The notes: a model not told the origin generated them from the sequence alone. A DNA stretch of 64,000 nucleotides from Pararhodobacter marinus (GCF_003122215.1 NZ_QEYD01000001.1:1-64000); one strand, 5' to 3'; positions 1 to 9,337 are shown, counted from the first letter of the stretch. Program-made: numbers and translations.

Positions 1-173
1 ATCTCGCTCGCGACACCCTTCTCCTTCAGGCGGATCGCTTCCTCGACCGCGATCTCGTCGAACGGGTTCATCGACATTTTCACGTTCGCCAGATCGACAC
101 CCGAACCGTCCGCCTTAACGCGCACCTTCACGTTATAGTCGATCACCCGCTTCACGGGCACCAGGATTTTCAT
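1..173 (-). CDS. etfB: Electron transfer flavoprotein subunit beta, N-terminal part (runs off the window)
   Basis: The reverse strand from 173 encodes about 57 residues beginning [19 protein letters not shown] and containing [11 protein letters not shown], the characteristic start of the ETF beta subunit. ETF is the soluble heterodimeric FAD/AMP protein that takes electrons from acyl-CoA dehydrogenases and passes them to ETF-ubiquinone oxidoreductase. The rest of the gene, and probably etfA, lie beyond base 1. It fits the neighbourhood: the window encodes eight ACAD subunits that would all need ETF. Its upstream region (174-273) carries the 253-265 motif. Identification is firm although only the N-terminus is visible. 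Confidence 0.9.
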   Translation of the reverse strand, partial: MKILVPVKRVIDYNVKVRVKADGSGVDLANVKMSMNPFDEIAVEEAIRLKEKGVASE

Positions 174-252
174 GGGATTCTTCCGCCTAAAAACATGTCC
201 TCGCAAGAAGCCTGTGGCAGACACAGAGACGGCGCGCCAGCCGCACCTGCCG

Positions 253-265
253 TTCATCACATATC
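253..265 (-). promoter_or_regulatory. Recurrent 13-base motif TTCATCACATATC, upstream of etfB
   Basis: An exact copy of the motif lies 80 bases upstream of the etfB start and just beyond the end of the IclR gene. Read in the gene direction it is GATATGTGATGAA. The same word recurs upstream of other operons in the window (exact again at 32025). Function is inferred: an operator for a shared regulator, or a conserved promoter element. Confidence 0.5.
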
Positions 266-273
266 GGCTTCGA

Positions 274-1083
274 CTAGACCTCGGGCAGCCGAGAGATGTG
301 CTCGTCGAGCAGTGCCACCAGTTCTTCCTTGCGGGCGTTCATCGAACGGCTATGCCCGCAGATGGCGATGGCGAGCGGTGGCGAATGGGGCAGCAGCGGC
401 AAGGGCATGGCCAGCACCGCCCCGCCACGGGTGATGACGCTGCGCCCGACATAGGCGTACCCCGACCGCCGGACGTCCTCGACCGCGGCGAGCACATCGG
501 CCACGGAGACCGGAGGCTCGGCCTCGGGACGCTCGGCGTTGCTGCGCAGGACGATTCGGGTGATCTCGCTCTCCTTGAAGCGGGTCAGGATCGCGTAGCC
601 CGTCCCCGAGCGGATCAGCGGCCGCGTGGTCCCCATCATCAGGTGAATTGCGTCCGGACCCGGCGCTTGCTGGACGTGGATGTACTGCGACAGCAGGCCG
701 TTCTGCGCCGCCAGCATGATGGTCTCGCCCGTCGCCTCGCCCAGGGCCCGCAGGATCAGGCTGAGCCGTCCCTCGCCGAATACGTCGCGATTGACCCAAT
801 TGCCCAGCACCGATACGCGCGTCGTCGGGATATAGCTGCGCCGGTCAGGGATGTAGTGCAGGTAGCCTATCAGCTTCAGGCTGCGCAGAAGCGCCGCGCA
901 GCTCGATTGCGGATAGCCCAGGGCCTCGGCGATTTCGACCACCGTCGCGTCGCGCTGCAATTCGTCGAAAAGCTCGAGAATGCGGATGGTCCGCCCGGCG
1001 GACTTGACCACCGTCTCCGGCATCGGTCCGAGCGATCCGATCACCCGTGCGTTCTGTTCGATCCGGACCTTTGGTCGCGCCAT
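274..1083 (-). CDS. IclR-family transcriptional regulator (paralogue 1)
   Basis: A 269-residue protein with an N-terminal winged helix-turn-helix (about residues 30-88, with [15 protein letters not shown] as the recognition helix region) followed by an IclR-type effector domain. The ATG at 1083 (MARPKV) is preferred over one 48 bases upstream because AAGGAG sits just before it. It follows the OYE gene after 44 bases and is probably the last gene of the operon starting at 5284. It closely resembles the IclR proteins at 8483 and 18287 (shared VKSA..., PQSS and PT-RV segments). IclR proteins bind small aromatic or aliphatic acids; the ligand here is unknown. Confidence 0.88.
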   Translation of the reverse strand: MARPKVRIEQNARVIGSLGPMPETVVKSAGRTIRILELFDELQRDATVVEIAEALGYPQSSCAALLRSLKLIGYLHYIPDRRSYIPTTRVSVLGNWVNRDVFGEGRLSLILRALGEATGETIMLAAQNGLLSQYIHVQQAPGPDAIHLMMGTTRPLIRSGTGYAILTRFKESEITRIVLRSNAERPEAEPPVSVADVLAAVEDVRRSGYAYVGRSVITRGGAVLAMPLPLLPHSPPLAIAICGHSRSMNARKEELVALLDEHISRLPEV

Positions 1084-1127
1084 CCCTGTCTCCTTCGCGC
1101 CCAGTGTCGCGCGCGAGGAAGCCGCGT

Positions 1128-2213
1128 TCAAGCGAGACGCGCGCGACTGGCCGGATCATAGGCCTCAAGGCGCAGCCCGCGGCGCAGCCGGTCCGGCAAG
1201 TCGGGGTGCTGCAGGAACTGGCGGCCCGCCGCAACGAGGTCGATCTCGCCTGAAGCGATCAGCGCTGCGGCACGCCCGGCGTCACCTGCGGGCGCGAAGC
1301 CGAAGCTGCCGACCGCGATGACCGGGCAGCCGGTCAGGTGCCGCGCCCAGCCCGCCAGAGTCCGGTCGGAGCCCTCGAATGCCGGCTCCCAGAAGCGCCG
1401 CGTGCTGGCGTCGAAGATGTCTACGCCGGCCTGGGCGAGAGGGGCGAGCAGGACCGCGAGTTGCACGGGCGTCTCGGCCAGGCGCGCCTTGTAATCCTGC
1501 TGCTTGTGCTGGGAAAAGCGGAAGATCACCGGGAAGCCGGGGCCCACCACCTTGCGGATCCGCTCCACCACCGCGACGGCAAAGCGCAGCCGCCCCTCGG
1601 CGGTGGCGCCCCAACGGTCGGTTCGACGATTGGCGCCGGGCCACAGGAAAGCGTCGATCAGATAGCCATGCGCGCCGTGGATCGCCACGCCATCGAAGCC
1701 GATGCGCCGGGCGGCCGCGGCGCCCTGTCCGAAGGCCTCGATCACATCGGCGATGTCTGACTCGGTCATCGGGCGGGTCGGGGCCTCGACAGCGCGCATA
1801 TGGGCGGCGTCATAGCTGGTGACGCCTGCCCTGCCCCAATGGCCGGATGGACGCATCGAAGTGCCCGGCGCCCGGGGATCGCGCAGCGGTCCCTGATGCC
1901 AGAGCTGCGGCACGATCCGCGCCCCCGCCGCCTGCACGCCCTCGACGACGCGACGCCAGCCTGCTTCGGGCCCCGGCAGGGCGATCTGCGGCAGGTCGGC
2001 GGCGTCAAGGGCAGCGGGATGCGGGATGCCGGTGCCCTCGGTCACGATCAGGCCCGCCCCTCCTTCGGCCCGCCGCCGGTAATAGGCGGCAACGTCGGCG
2101 CCCGGGACATGCCCGGGCGAGAAATGGCGCGTCATCGGCGCCATGACCAGACGGTTGCGCAGACGCAGACCGCCGCCCGAGAAGGGCCGGAACAGCGGCT
2201 CGACCGGGCTCAT
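1128..2213 (-). CDS. NADH:flavin oxidoreductase, Old Yellow Enzyme family
   Basis: A 361-residue FMN-dependent TIM-barrel enzyme. Family features visible are the N-terminal LRLRNRLVMAPMTR, the substrate-binding HGAHGYLIDAFLWPGANRRTD segment (kept short here: HGAHGYL then FLWP and N-R-D), and a C-terminal AAGRQFL phosphate-binding segment. Such enzymes reduce activated C=C bonds, for example of 2,4-dienoyl-CoA or enones, with NAD(P)H. The ATG at 2213 overlaps the crotonase stop as ATGA, so the two are translationally coupled. In a beta-oxidation operon a dienoyl-CoA or enone reductase role is likely, but the FeS/FAD domain of true 2,4-dienoyl-CoA reductase (FadH) is absent. Confidence 0.85.
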   Translation of the reverse strand: MSPVEPLFRPFSGGGLRLRNRLVMAPMTRHFSPGHVPGADVAAYYRRRAEGGAGLIVTEGTGIPHPAALDAADLPQIALPGPEAGWRRVVEGVQAAGARIVPQLWHQGPLRDPRAPGTSMRPSGHWGRAGVTSYDAAHMRAVEAPTRPMTESDIADVIEAFGQGAAAARRIGFDGVAIHGAHGYLIDAFLWPGANRRTDRWGATAEGRLRFAVAVVERIRKVVGPGFPVIFRFSQHKQQDYKARLAETPVQLAVLLAPLAQAGVDIFDASTRRFWEPAFEGSDRTLAGWARHLTGCPVIAVGSFGFAPAGDAGRAAALIASGEIDLVAAGRQFLQHPDLPDRLRRGLRLEAYDPASRARLA

Positions 2214-3004
2214 TTCCCGGTGAAGACGGGTTTGCGCTTCTCGACGAACGCCGTGACGGCTTCCTGATGGTCGGCGCTGACGTTGGCCAGCCCCTCGTAG
2301 GCCATCCCGACATCCATCGAGGTCGAGGCGATCTGCTTGAGGACTGAATTGATGGTCATTTTCGTGCCGACGATGGAGATTGTCGCGCCGGTGGCCATGC
2401 GGTTCGCCCATTTGTCGACCTCGGCATCGAGGTCGGCGGCGGGAACGGCGCTGGTCACAAGACCGATCTGGGCCGCCTCAGCCCCGCTGAGCAGGTCGCC
2501 GGTCAGGAGGTAGCGCCGGGCCCGCGCGAAACCGACCAATTGCGGCCAGATGACCGAACCGCCGTCGCCCGCGACGAGCCCCGCCTTGACATGGGGATCG
2601 CCGATCTTGGCGTCGTCAACCGCCACGGTAAAATCGCACATCACGGCGATGGTGCAACCCAGCCCCACGCAATCGCCGTTGATCCGGGCGATGATCGGTT
2701 TGGGGCAATCGAGGATCCCGTTGACGATGTGCTTGGCGTTGGGAATGCCGTCGAAATAGAGCGTCGGATCGTCGATCTTGGTCTGCATCTTGGGCAGATC
2801 GCCACCGACCGAGAACTTGTCGCCGGCGCCGGTCAGCACCACCGCCCGCGCCTCGGCATCGTTGGCGACATCGTAGAAGATGCGCCCCAGTTCAAGCTGC
2901 GTGGCATGGTCCAGCGCGTTGCGCTTTTCGGCGCGGTCAATGGTGATGCGCAGGATCGCGCCGTCACGCTCCACCTTGAGGTTCTTGTAGCGGCTGTAGT
3001 CCAT
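2210..3004 (-). CDS. Enoyl-CoA hydratase/isomerase family protein (crotonase 1)
   Basis: A 264-residue crotonase-fold protein with the CoA/oxyanion segments (EKRNAL, KFSVGGDL, GDCVGLGC) and the common C-terminus VEKRKPVFTGK. The two catalytic glutamates of rat crotonase are not conserved: the first site reads DPHV instead of PE-I/V and the second ARRYLLTG has Arg at the Glu position, while GDGG supplies an Asp. It may therefore be an isomerase, a C-C hydrolase or a specialised hydratase rather than a standard one. It lies between an OYE gene and an ACAD pair in a compact operon. Confidence 0.85.
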   Translation of the reverse strand: MDYSRYKNLKVERDGAILRITIDRAEKRNALDHATQLELGRIFYDVANDAEARAVVLTGAGDKFSVGGDLPKMQTKIDDPTLYFDGIPNAKHIVNGILDCPKPIIARINGDCVGLGCTIAVMCDFTVAVDDAKIGDPHVKAGLVAGDGGSVIWPQLVGFARARRYLLTGDLLSGAEAAQIGLVTSAVPAADLDAEVDKWANRMATGATISIVGTKMTINSVLKQIASTSMDVGMAYEGLANVSADHQEAVTAFVEKRKPVFTGK

Positions 3005-3005
3005 G

Positions 3006-4106
3006 TCAGGTCCTTTCGGGATCGGTCGCCGCCTCGAAGCGGCGCAGATGGAGGGGTTCGGCGCCGCGGACCAGCCCGAAGGTGGTCAGCGACAGGAAGT
3101 GATGTGCGACGGGCATCTCCTCGGACATGCCCATGCCGCCGTGAAGCTGAACGGCCTGCTGGCCGATGAAACGCGCCGAGCGGCCGACCTGGACCAGCGC
3201 GGCGGCAACGGCGGCGCGGCGGTCCGCTTCGGGGCGCTCGAAGGCCAGTGTCCCGTGCCAGCACAGGCTGCGGGCGCATTCAAGCGCGACAAACATGTCC
3301 GCCATGCGGTGCTGAAGCGCCTGGAAACTGGCCAGCGGCACGCCGTATTGCTCGCGCCCCCGCAGGTACTCGGGCGTCGCCTCCATCAGCGCGTCCATCT
3401 CGCCGACCGCCTGGGCGCAGGCGGCCATCGCGCCCCGGTCGAGCCCGAGGGACAGGAGCCGCGCGGCCTCGTCTCCCGACGCGACAAGCGTGCCGGGGCT
3501 GGAATCGAAAGTGACCTCGGCGATGCCGTGGCCGTCGATCCTGAGCGAGGAGGTGACGCTGACGCCCGGCGCGTCGGCCGCAACCAGCCACAGGGACAAG
3601 GCGCCGCCGTCCCGCGCGGTGACAAGGAAATGCGTCGCCGCGTCGCCCCCCTGCACCCAGCGCTTCGCGCCGCTGAGCATACCGCCGGACATAGGCAGCG
3701 CCACTGCGGTCACGTCCCACGGGTCGCGCGCCTGCCCTTCAAGCGTCGCCAGCGCCGGTCGCATCGTCCCCGTCGTCAGGGCCTCGGTGTGGTCAGGACC
3801 GAGGGTCGAGGCAGCAAGGATGGAGCCCGCCGTGACCATGCACTCCAGCACCGGGGCCAGTGCCATGTGGCGCCCCAACGGCCCGAACAGCGCCATCGTC
3901 TCGACCGGGCCGCCAAAGCCGCCTTGGTCCTCGTCGAAGAGCGCGCCGAACAGGCCAAGGTTCGCCAGGCCTTGCCACAGCATCTCGTCGAACCCGGCCG
4001 TCAGCGCGGCGCGGCGTCGGGCCGGAGGATAGTCGCGCTCTAGGAAGCGCGCGACGCTGTCGGCCAGCATTCCCTGATCTTCGGAAAAGACGTATGCAAC
4101 GGTCAT
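3006..4106 (-). CDS. Acyl-CoA dehydrogenase, short partner (ACAD pair A)
   Basis: A 366-residue ACAD-fold protein. The start at 4106 overlaps the upstream ACAD stop as ATGA. The N-terminal half is poorly conserved, while the C-terminal helical domain retains REQYGVPLASFQALQHRMADM and AVQLHGGMGM, which contact FAD across a dimer interface. It lacks the final GG-xxEI-RN segment of the long partner. Short/long adjacent ACAD genes are known to form alpha2beta2 heterotetramers in steroid side-chain catabolism (ChsE1-ChsE2, ChsE4-ChsE5 type), which is the probable arrangement here with the 4103-5284 product. Confidence 0.85.
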   Translation of the reverse strand: MTVAYVFSEDQGMLADSVARFLERDYPPARRRAALTAGFDEMLWQGLANLGLFGALFDEDQGGFGGPVETMALFGPLGRHMALAPVLECMVTAGSILAASTLGPDHTEALTTGTMRPALATLEGQARDPWDVTAVALPMSGGMLSGAKRWVQGGDAATHFLVTARDGGALSLWLVAADAPGVSVTSSLRIDGHGIAEVTFDSSPGTLVASGDEAARLLSLGLDRGAMAACAQAVGEMDALMEATPEYLRGREQYGVPLASFQALQHRMADMFVALECARSLCWHGTLAFERPEADRRAAVAAALVQVGRSARFIGQQAVQLHGGMGMSEEMPVAHHFLSLTTFGLVRGAEPLHLRRFEAATDPERT

Positions 4107-5284
4107 ATCTTCAGGATTCTCCGCGCGATGATGTTGCGTTGGATCTCGCTGCTGCCGCCGTAGATCGAGAGTTTCCGCCGGTCGAGATAGGTGGTCGCGG
4201 TCCACAGGAGCGCGTCCTCGTCCGCTGGCAGATCCAGCGGCTCCGCTCGCGGCGAGACGGCGGCGACGGGGCCCGCGGCCTCCATGATCGCTTCCGCCAG
4301 ATCCTGCTGGACGGCGGCGCCCTTCAACTTCAGGACCGAAACGACGGTCCCCGCCGGCTCGCCCGCCATCTCGGCGGCGAGAACCCGGTGCGCGGTGTAT
4401 TTCAACGCCAGAACATCGGTATGCAGCGCCGCCACCCGGTCGCGGAAGGCACGGTCCTCGGCCAGCGGCCCCGTTTTCAGCACATCGCGAAGGTGCTTGA
4501 GCAGGCGCTGCGAATGGCCGATGCCGGCGCCGACCAGACGCTCCAGCCCCAGCACATAGCCGGTCATCCGCCAGGCATCGCCTTCGGCGCCGATCAGGTT
4601 CGCGCCCGGCACCCGTACCTCGTCGAGGAACACCTGGTTGACCGCATGGACGCCCCCCAGCGTGATGATCGGCGTGACCGACACGCCGGGGCTGTCCATC
4701 GGGAACACCAGATACGAGATGCCGCCCTGCTTCTTCGGATGCTCCGAGGTCCGCACCAGCGCGAACATCCAGTTTGCGTTCTGCGCGTGGCTGGTCCACA
4801 GCTTGGTGCCCGTGACGATCCAGTCGTCCCCGTCGCGCAGGCCCCGTGTCCGCAGCGAGGCCAGGTCAGAACCCGCACCGGGCTCCGAGAACCCCTGACA
4901 CCACCAATCCTCGCTGCTCAGGATGCCGGGCAGCAGGCGGGCCTTCTGTTCCTCGGTGCCGAAGGTGCAGATCAGCGGACCGACCAGATCGATCGCCGGG
5001 ACATTGCCGCGCGGCGTGTCCATCAGCGCGGTTTCCTCATCGAAGATGAAGCGGCGGACCGAGTTCCAGCCGGCGCCGCCGTATTCCTTCGGCCAGTTCG
5101 GCGCCAGCCAGCCCTTCGCCGCCAGTTTGCGTTGCCACGCCTGGTGCTGGGCCTTGGTGACCGAGGCGCCCCGCCCGACGGCGTCGCGCACCGCGGGGTC
5201 CAGTTCGGCCTCGATGAAGGCGCGCAACTCGCTACGGAACGCCTCGTCCGCCTCCGTGAATCCCGGGTCGAGATGACGTGTCAA
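4103..5284 (-). CDS. Acyl-CoA dehydrogenase, long partner (ACAD pair A)
   Basis: A 393-residue flavoprotein with the ACAD order N-terminal helical domain, beta domain (WWCQGFSEPGAGSDLAS and GTKLWTSHAQ) and C-terminal helical domain ending YGGSSEIQRNIIARRIL. It would oxidise an acyl-CoA to the 2-enoyl-CoA with FAD and ETF. The MCAD-type catalytic Glu in YEGT is Gly here (YGGS), so the base must lie elsewhere, as in LCAD/IVD-like or heteromeric ACADs. It is the first gene of a leftward operon; its 190-base upstream region is shared divergently with the MaoC gene. Confidence 0.9.
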   Translation of the reverse strand: MTRHLDPGFTEADEAFRSELRAFIEAELDPAVRDAVGRGASVTKAQHQAWQRKLAAKGWLAPNWPKEYGGAGWNSVRRFIFDEETALMDTPRGNVPAIDLVGPLICTFGTEEQKARLLPGILSSEDWWCQGFSEPGAGSDLASLRTRGLRDGDDWIVTGTKLWTSHAQNANWMFALVRTSEHPKKQGGISYLVFPMDSPGVSVTPIITLGGVHAVNQVFLDEVRVPGANLIGAEGDAWRMTGYVLGLERLVGAGIGHSQRLLKHLRDVLKTGPLAEDRAFRDRVAALHTDVLALKYTAHRVLAAEMAGEPAGTVVSVLKLKGAAVQQDLAEAIMEAAGPVAAVSPRAEPLDLPADEDALLWTATTYLDRRKLSIYGGSSEIQRNIIARRILKI

Positions 5285-5370
5285 ACCTTTGCTCCTGCCG
5301 TCCTTGCGTCAGCGCAATCTTGCGCGATGCCTTCGGGCGGCACCAGTCACGGCCGTCCCGGGGGTGTCGA

Positions 5371-5383
5371 TCCATCGCATACC
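5371..5383. promoter_or_regulatory. Degenerate copy of the 13-base motif (TCCATCGCATACC) in a divergent promoter region
   Basis: Ten of 13 positions match TTCATCACATATC. It sits 87 bases upstream of the leftward ACAD start (5284) and 92 bases upstream of the rightward MaoC start (5475), a good position for one site to control both operons. The regulatory role is inferred. Confidence 0.35.
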
Positions 5384-5474
5384 TGTTCAGTGCCCGCCCT
5401 CGGCCGCCGGCCGCTGGCCTGAACGCGCCCAGAGCCACAAGTTGCGCCGGTGACACCGCAAGGGGAGAGCCTGG

Positions 5475-6332
5475 ATGCTTCACATCGATACGGTCATGGG
5501 CTGGAAGATCGAGCCGGTCGAGCAGACGATCACCGACACCGACTGCCTGCTCTACGCGCTGTCGCTGGGTTATGGCCGCGATCCGCTGGACCGGACCGAG
5601 CTTCCGTTCGTCTACGAGCAGGGTCTGCGCGTCGTGCCCAGCATCGCCAGCGTTCTCGCCCGTCCGCCGTTCTGGATGCGCGACCCGGCGACCGGCATCG
5701 ACTGGGTGAAGATCGTCCATGGCGAGCAGATCGGCCATTTCCACAAGCCCGTTCCAGTCGGGGCGACGGTGGTGGGCGAAACCCGCGTGACGGGCATCGA
5801 CGACAAGGGGACCGGGCGCGGCGCGCTGGTCTATACCGAGACGCAGATCTGGAACAAGGCGACGGGCGATCTGGTGGCGGTCAACGCGCGCTCGACCTTC
5901 TGTCGGGGCGATGGCGGCTGCGGCAGCGCGGGAACGGTGGCCAGCCAGGCGCCCACCCAGAAAGACCGCGCGCCCGACGCCGCGGTCACCTATGAAACCC
6001 AACCGGGGCAAGCCCTGCTGTACCGGCTCAACGGCGACCGCAATCCCTTGCATTCCGATCCCGACATCGCCCGGAAGGCCGGGTTCGAGCGGCCGATCCT
6101 GCATGGGCTCTGCACCTGGGGCATCGCCTGCCGCGCATTGCTGGCGCTCTGTTGCGAGAACGATCCGGCGCGATTGAAAAGCCTGCGCGCGCGCTTTTCC
6201 GCCCCGGTCATGCCGGGCGATTCGATCGAGACCCGGATCTGGCGCGAGGGCACCGGCGTCGCCTTCGAATCCCGCGTCCCCGGACGCGACGTGACGGTGC
6301 TGAAAGGCGGCTACGCCGATGTCGCGGCATGA
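5475..6332 (+). CDS. MaoC-family double-hotdog enoyl-CoA hydratase
   Basis: A 285-residue protein with two hotdog domains, resembling the hydratase-2 part of eukaryotic MFE-2. The C-terminal domain carries the hydratase-2 signature, LNGDRNPLHSDPDIARKAGF followed by PILHGLC, with Asp and His as catalytic residues; the N-terminal half is the degenerate substrate-binding repeat. It adds water to 2-enoyl-CoA to give (R)-3-hydroxyacyl-CoA, often for bulky substrates. AGGGGAGAG lies before the ATG. Its stop overlaps the next ACAD start, so hydratase and ACAD pair B form one operon. Confidence 0.9.
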   Translation: MLHIDTVMGWKIEPVEQTITDTDCLLYALSLGYGRDPLDRTELPFVYEQGLRVVPSIASVLARPPFWMRDPATGIDWVKIVHGEQIGHFHKPVPVGATVVGETRVTGIDDKGTGRGALVYTETQIWNKATGDLVAVNARSTFCRGDGGCGSAGTVASQAPTQKDRAPDAAVTYETQPGQALLYRLNGDRNPLHSDPDIARKAGFERPILHGLCTWGIACRALLALCCENDPARLKSLRARFSAPVMPGDSIETRIWREGTGVAFESRVPGRDVTVLKGGYADVAA

Positions 6333-7495
6333 GCGCCGCCCCCACCTTCGACTTTCTGCCGCCGCTGCTGCCTGCAAACGCCGGGTCGCTCAGGGCCGAA
6401 GTGCGCGACCTGGTGGCGCGCGAGCGGGCCGCCGGCCGTGTCGCGGTCAAGGATCGGATCGGCATGGCCTATAACGCCGGTTTCAGCCGAGCTTGTGGCG
6501 AGGCCGGGCTGATCGGCATGACCTGGCCCAAACGCTATGGCGGCCGCGAGGCGACGGCGATGGAGCGTTACGTGGTGACCGAGGAACTCCTCGCCGCCGA
6601 TGCGCCGGTTCGGGGGCACTGGGTCGCCGACCGGCAATCGGGCCCGGTGATCCTGCGCTACGGCACTGAGGCGCAGCGCGAGCGCTTCCTGCCCCCGATC
6701 ACCCGTGGCGAGTGCTTCTTCTGCATCGGCCTCAGCGAGCCCGATTCAGGCTCGGACCTGGCCGCCGTCCGCACCCGGGCGGTGCGCGAGGGGGCGGGCT
6801 GGCGGCTCAACGGCACCAAGCTGTGGACCACGAACGCGCAGAACAGCCAGTTCATGATCGCCATCTGCCGGACCACCCCGCAGGACATGAAAGACCGCTA
6901 TCATGGTTTGTCGCAGTTCATCATCGACCTGTCCCTGCCGGGTGTCAGCATCCGGCCGGTGATCAACATGGCCGGCGGGCACGAGTTCAACGAGGTGCAT
7001 TTCGAGGACGTGCCGCTGGCCGGAGACGCGCTGCTCGGCACGCTGGACGAGGGCTGGAAACAGGTGTCGGCCGAGCTGGCTTATGAGCGCAGTGGGCCCG
7101 AGCGCTGGTTGTCGACCTGGCAGGTGCTGGCCGAACTGAACGCGACCCTCGGCCCCGCACTGGGAGACGAGGCCGAGGACCGCATCGGCGCGCTTCTGGC
7201 CGAGACGCTGACCCTGCGCGAGATGTCCCTGTCGATTGCCGGCATGCTCGAACGCGGGATGACGCCCAACCTGGAAGCCGCCATCGTCAAGGACCTAGGC
7301 ACAAGGTTCGAACGACGCACCGTCGAGGTCACGCGCGATCTCGCCGAACTCGCGACCGAGAGGGGACTGGCGGTGCCCGTCCGGCTCGGCTCGCTTCTGG
7401 CCAGTGCCATCCTGATGATGCCGGCCTTCACCATCCGCGGCGGGACCACCGAAATCCTGCGCGGCACCATCGCCCGGGGGCTAGGCCTGAGATGA
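6329..7495 (+). CDS. Acyl-CoA dehydrogenase, long partner (ACAD pair B)
   Basis: A 388-residue ACAD. The start at 6329 overlaps the MaoC stop (ATGA). Flavin and substrate segments are clear: IGLSEPDSGSDLAAVRTRA, NGTKLWTTNAQ, AYERSGPERW and the C-terminal IRGGTTEILRGTIARGLGLR. As in the other long partners the MCAD-type YEGT Glu is replaced (RGGT). It is strikingly similar to the 13002-14150 product (shared TWP-YGGRE, HW-ADRQSGP and GLGLR segments), so pairs B and C look like duplicated modules. It should work with the following short ACAD. Confidence 0.9.
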   Translation: MSAAPTFDFLPPLLPANAGSLRAEVRDLVARERAAGRVAVKDRIGMAYNAGFSRACGEAGLIGMTWPKRYGGREATAMERYVVTEELLAADAPVRGHWVADRQSGPVILRYGTEAQRERFLPPITRGECFFCIGLSEPDSGSDLAAVRTRAVREGAGWRLNGTKLWTTNAQNSQFMIAICRTTPQDMKDRYHGLSQFIIDLSLPGVSIRPVINMAGGHEFNEVHFEDVPLAGDALLGTLDEGWKQVSAELAYERSGPERWLSTWQVLAELNATLGPALGDEAEDRIGALLAETLTLREMSLSIAGMLERGMTPNLEAAIVKDLGTRFERRTVEVTRDLAELATERGLAVPVRLGSLLASAILMMPAFTIRGGTTEILRGTIARGLGLR

Positions 7496-8463
7496 CATCT
7501 GAAACCGATCCCGTCTTTGAGGCCGCGTTGGCCGTGCTCGGCGACCATTGCCAGCCCCACTCCCTTGCCGCCTGGGAAGCAGGCGACATGCCTCAGGCAC
7601 TGTGGCGCGACCTCGATGAAACCGGCCTGTTGTCGCTGCTGCTGCCCGAGGACGCGGGCGGCATCGGTGCCGGGGCCGACACCTTCGCCGGGATCCTGCG
7701 CCTCGCAGGCCGGCTGGCCGCGCCCGGGCCATTGGCGGAAACCTGCGTCGGCCGCTGGCTGACCCATGCCGCCGGATTGCCGGTTCCCGCGGGCGCGATG
7801 AGCCTTTCGCTGGACGGCAACGAGGCGCCGGGCGGGGCCGACACAGAAACGTTGGGCGTGCTGACGGACGGCGGTCTCGTACTGCTGCCCGCCGCGGGCT
7901 CGACCCAACGGCGGAACCTTGCGGGCGAAGTGCGCCTGAGTCCGGCGGCGTCGAACCTCCGCCCCACGGCCTTGCCCGCCGAGCAGGCGGCGCGGGCCCG
8001 GGCGTTGGTGTCACTGGGGCGCGCGGCGATGATGCTCGGGGCGCTGGATCGGGTTCTGGTGCTCAGCCTCGCGCACGCGAACACGCGTGTCCAGTTCGGC
8101 CGGCCGATCGGCAAGTTTCAGGCTGTGCAACAGAACATGGCCGTGCTGGCGGGCGGCGTGGCCGCCGCCGCCGCCGTTGTCGCCGCCGCCGCGCGCGATG
8201 TCGATGCGGGCGGCCCGGGGCTGCTGCTGGCGGCAGCGCGCGCCCGGCTGGGCGAGATCTCGGTCGAGGCGGCGGGCATCGCCCATCAGGTGCACGGCGC
8301 CATCGGCACCACGCGCGAGTACGAGTTGCACTTCCACACCCGGCGCCTGTCCGCGTGGCGTGCCGAGCAGGGCACCCCGCGCGCGGCGCGGCGCCTCTTG
8401 GCCAGACGCTTTGCCGGGGCACCGGCCGGCGCGCTGTGGGAGACGCTGCTCGCGACCGGTTAG
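7492..8463 (+). CDS. Acyl-CoA dehydrogenase, short partner (ACAD pair B)
   Basis: A 323-residue ACAD-like protein overlapping the long partner by ATGA. The N-terminal and beta domains are reduced (about 320 against the usual 380 residues). The C-terminal domain keeps HANTRVQFGRPIGKFQAVQQ and HQVHGAIGTTREYELHFHTR, the FAD-contacting and dimer segments. Alone it lacks several elements of a working dehydrogenase, so it is best read as the beta subunit of a heteromeric enzyme. It is an evident homologue of the 12007-13005 product. Confidence 0.85.
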   Translation: MTSETDPVFEAALAVLGDHCQPHSLAAWEAGDMPQALWRDLDETGLLSLLLPEDAGGIGAGADTFAGILRLAGRLAAPGPLAETCVGRWLTHAAGLPVPAGAMSLSLDGNEAPGGADTETLGVLTDGGLVLLPAAGSTQRRNLAGEVRLSPAASNLRPTALPAEQAARARALVSLGRAAMMLGALDRVLVLSLAHANTRVQFGRPIGKFQAVQQNMAVLAGGVAAAAAVVAAAARDVDAGGPGLLLAAARARLGEISVEAAGIAHQVHGAIGTTREYELHFHTRRLSAWRAEQGTPRAARRLLARRFAGAPAGALWETLLATG

Positions 8464-8482
8464 GGCGGCCGCGAGCACAAGG

Positions 8483-9337
8483 TCAGAGCCCGGCCACCCG
8501 GGCTTGACAATAGCTCTCGATCCCGCCGTCGAAATCGAACACCCGCATCGCCGAGCGCATCAGCGAGGTCAGGCGGCGGGTCTCGCCCTCGATCATCTCG
8601 CGCGGGCCGCCAAGCGCCAGCGTCAGCGGCTGGGTCGGGTCCGAGCTGGGCAGGGCCATGGCAATACAGCCGGTGCGTGGCCCCTTCGGGGGCAGGGACA
8701 ATGCGTAGCCCTGCTTGCGGACCTGCTTGATCCGCTCCATCACCTCGGTGTGCGTGAAGCGGATCTCGTCGGGGGCTGACCAGGCATTGGTCGCCGTGAC
8801 AACGCGGCGGATCTCCGCGTCCGACAGGCCGGCGAGGATCACTTCACCCGCCGCGCAGCGGGTCAGGTTGCGTTCGGTACCCAGCGTCAGGTGGACTGAT
8901 CGCTCGGCCACCCGAGCGCAATTCGACTGGACGATCTCGATATACTTGGCGTTGCGCCCGTTGCGGGTGGCCAGCAGGACGATGGCGCCGGTCTGCTCGT
9001 TGAGGATATCCATCATCCGCCGCAGCTTCGACCGCCCGAACAGGTCGCCGTCGATCCACGACCCGAACAGCGCCACCCGCCGTGTCGGCACGAAGGTGCG
9101 CTTGCGGGGGTCGTGGTGCAGCAGGCCCATCGACACCAGCGTCCGCAGGATCGCCGACGTGCTGGACTGCGGGTAAGCGAGGCGCTTGCAGATTTCGATT
9201 ACCGTCGCCGGGCGCTGAAGTTCATCGAAGACCTCGAGGATCTGCACCACGCGGGCCGCGCTCTTGACGGCATCGTCGGGGATGTCGGGACGGCGGCCGA
9301 CAACGAACATGTCCTCGGGGATCCACTTTTTCGGCAT
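8483..9337 (-). CDS. IclR-family transcriptional regulator (paralogue 2)
   Basis: A 284-residue protein: winged HTH near residues 25-85 (VKSAARVVQILEVFDEL, then YPQSSTSAILRTL) and an IclR effector domain. The start at 9337 (MPKKW) has AGAGG eight bases upstream; an in-frame ATG 45 bases earlier has no comparable site. It converges on the end of ACAD pair B and lies just downstream of the long 17435-9477 operon, either of which it could control. The 139 bases upstream (9338-9476) contain a weak ATCACAT core at 9428. It is a close paralogue of the IclR proteins at 274 and 18287. Confidence 0.88.
   Translation of the reverse strand: MPKKWIPEDMFVVGRRPDIPDDAVKSAARVVQILEVFDELQRPATVIEICKRLAYPQSSTSAILRTLVSMGLLHHDPRKRTFVPTRRVALFGSWIDGDLFGRSKLRRMMDILNEQTGAIVLLATRNGRNAKYIEIVQSNCARVAERSVHLTLGTERNLTRCAAGEVILAGLSDAEIRRVVTATNAWSAPDEIRFTHTEVMERIKQVRKQGYALSLPPKGPRTGCIAMALPSSDPTQPLTLALGGPREMIEGETRRLTSLMRSAMRVFDFDGGIESYCQARVAGL

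Noticed and set aside
3006-4799. A 597-codon open frame that would fuse two ACAD regions
   Set aside because: The part upstream of 4106 is an out-of-frame shadow of the 4103-5284 gene; MTVAYVFSEDQ at 4106 with ATGA coupling is the real start.
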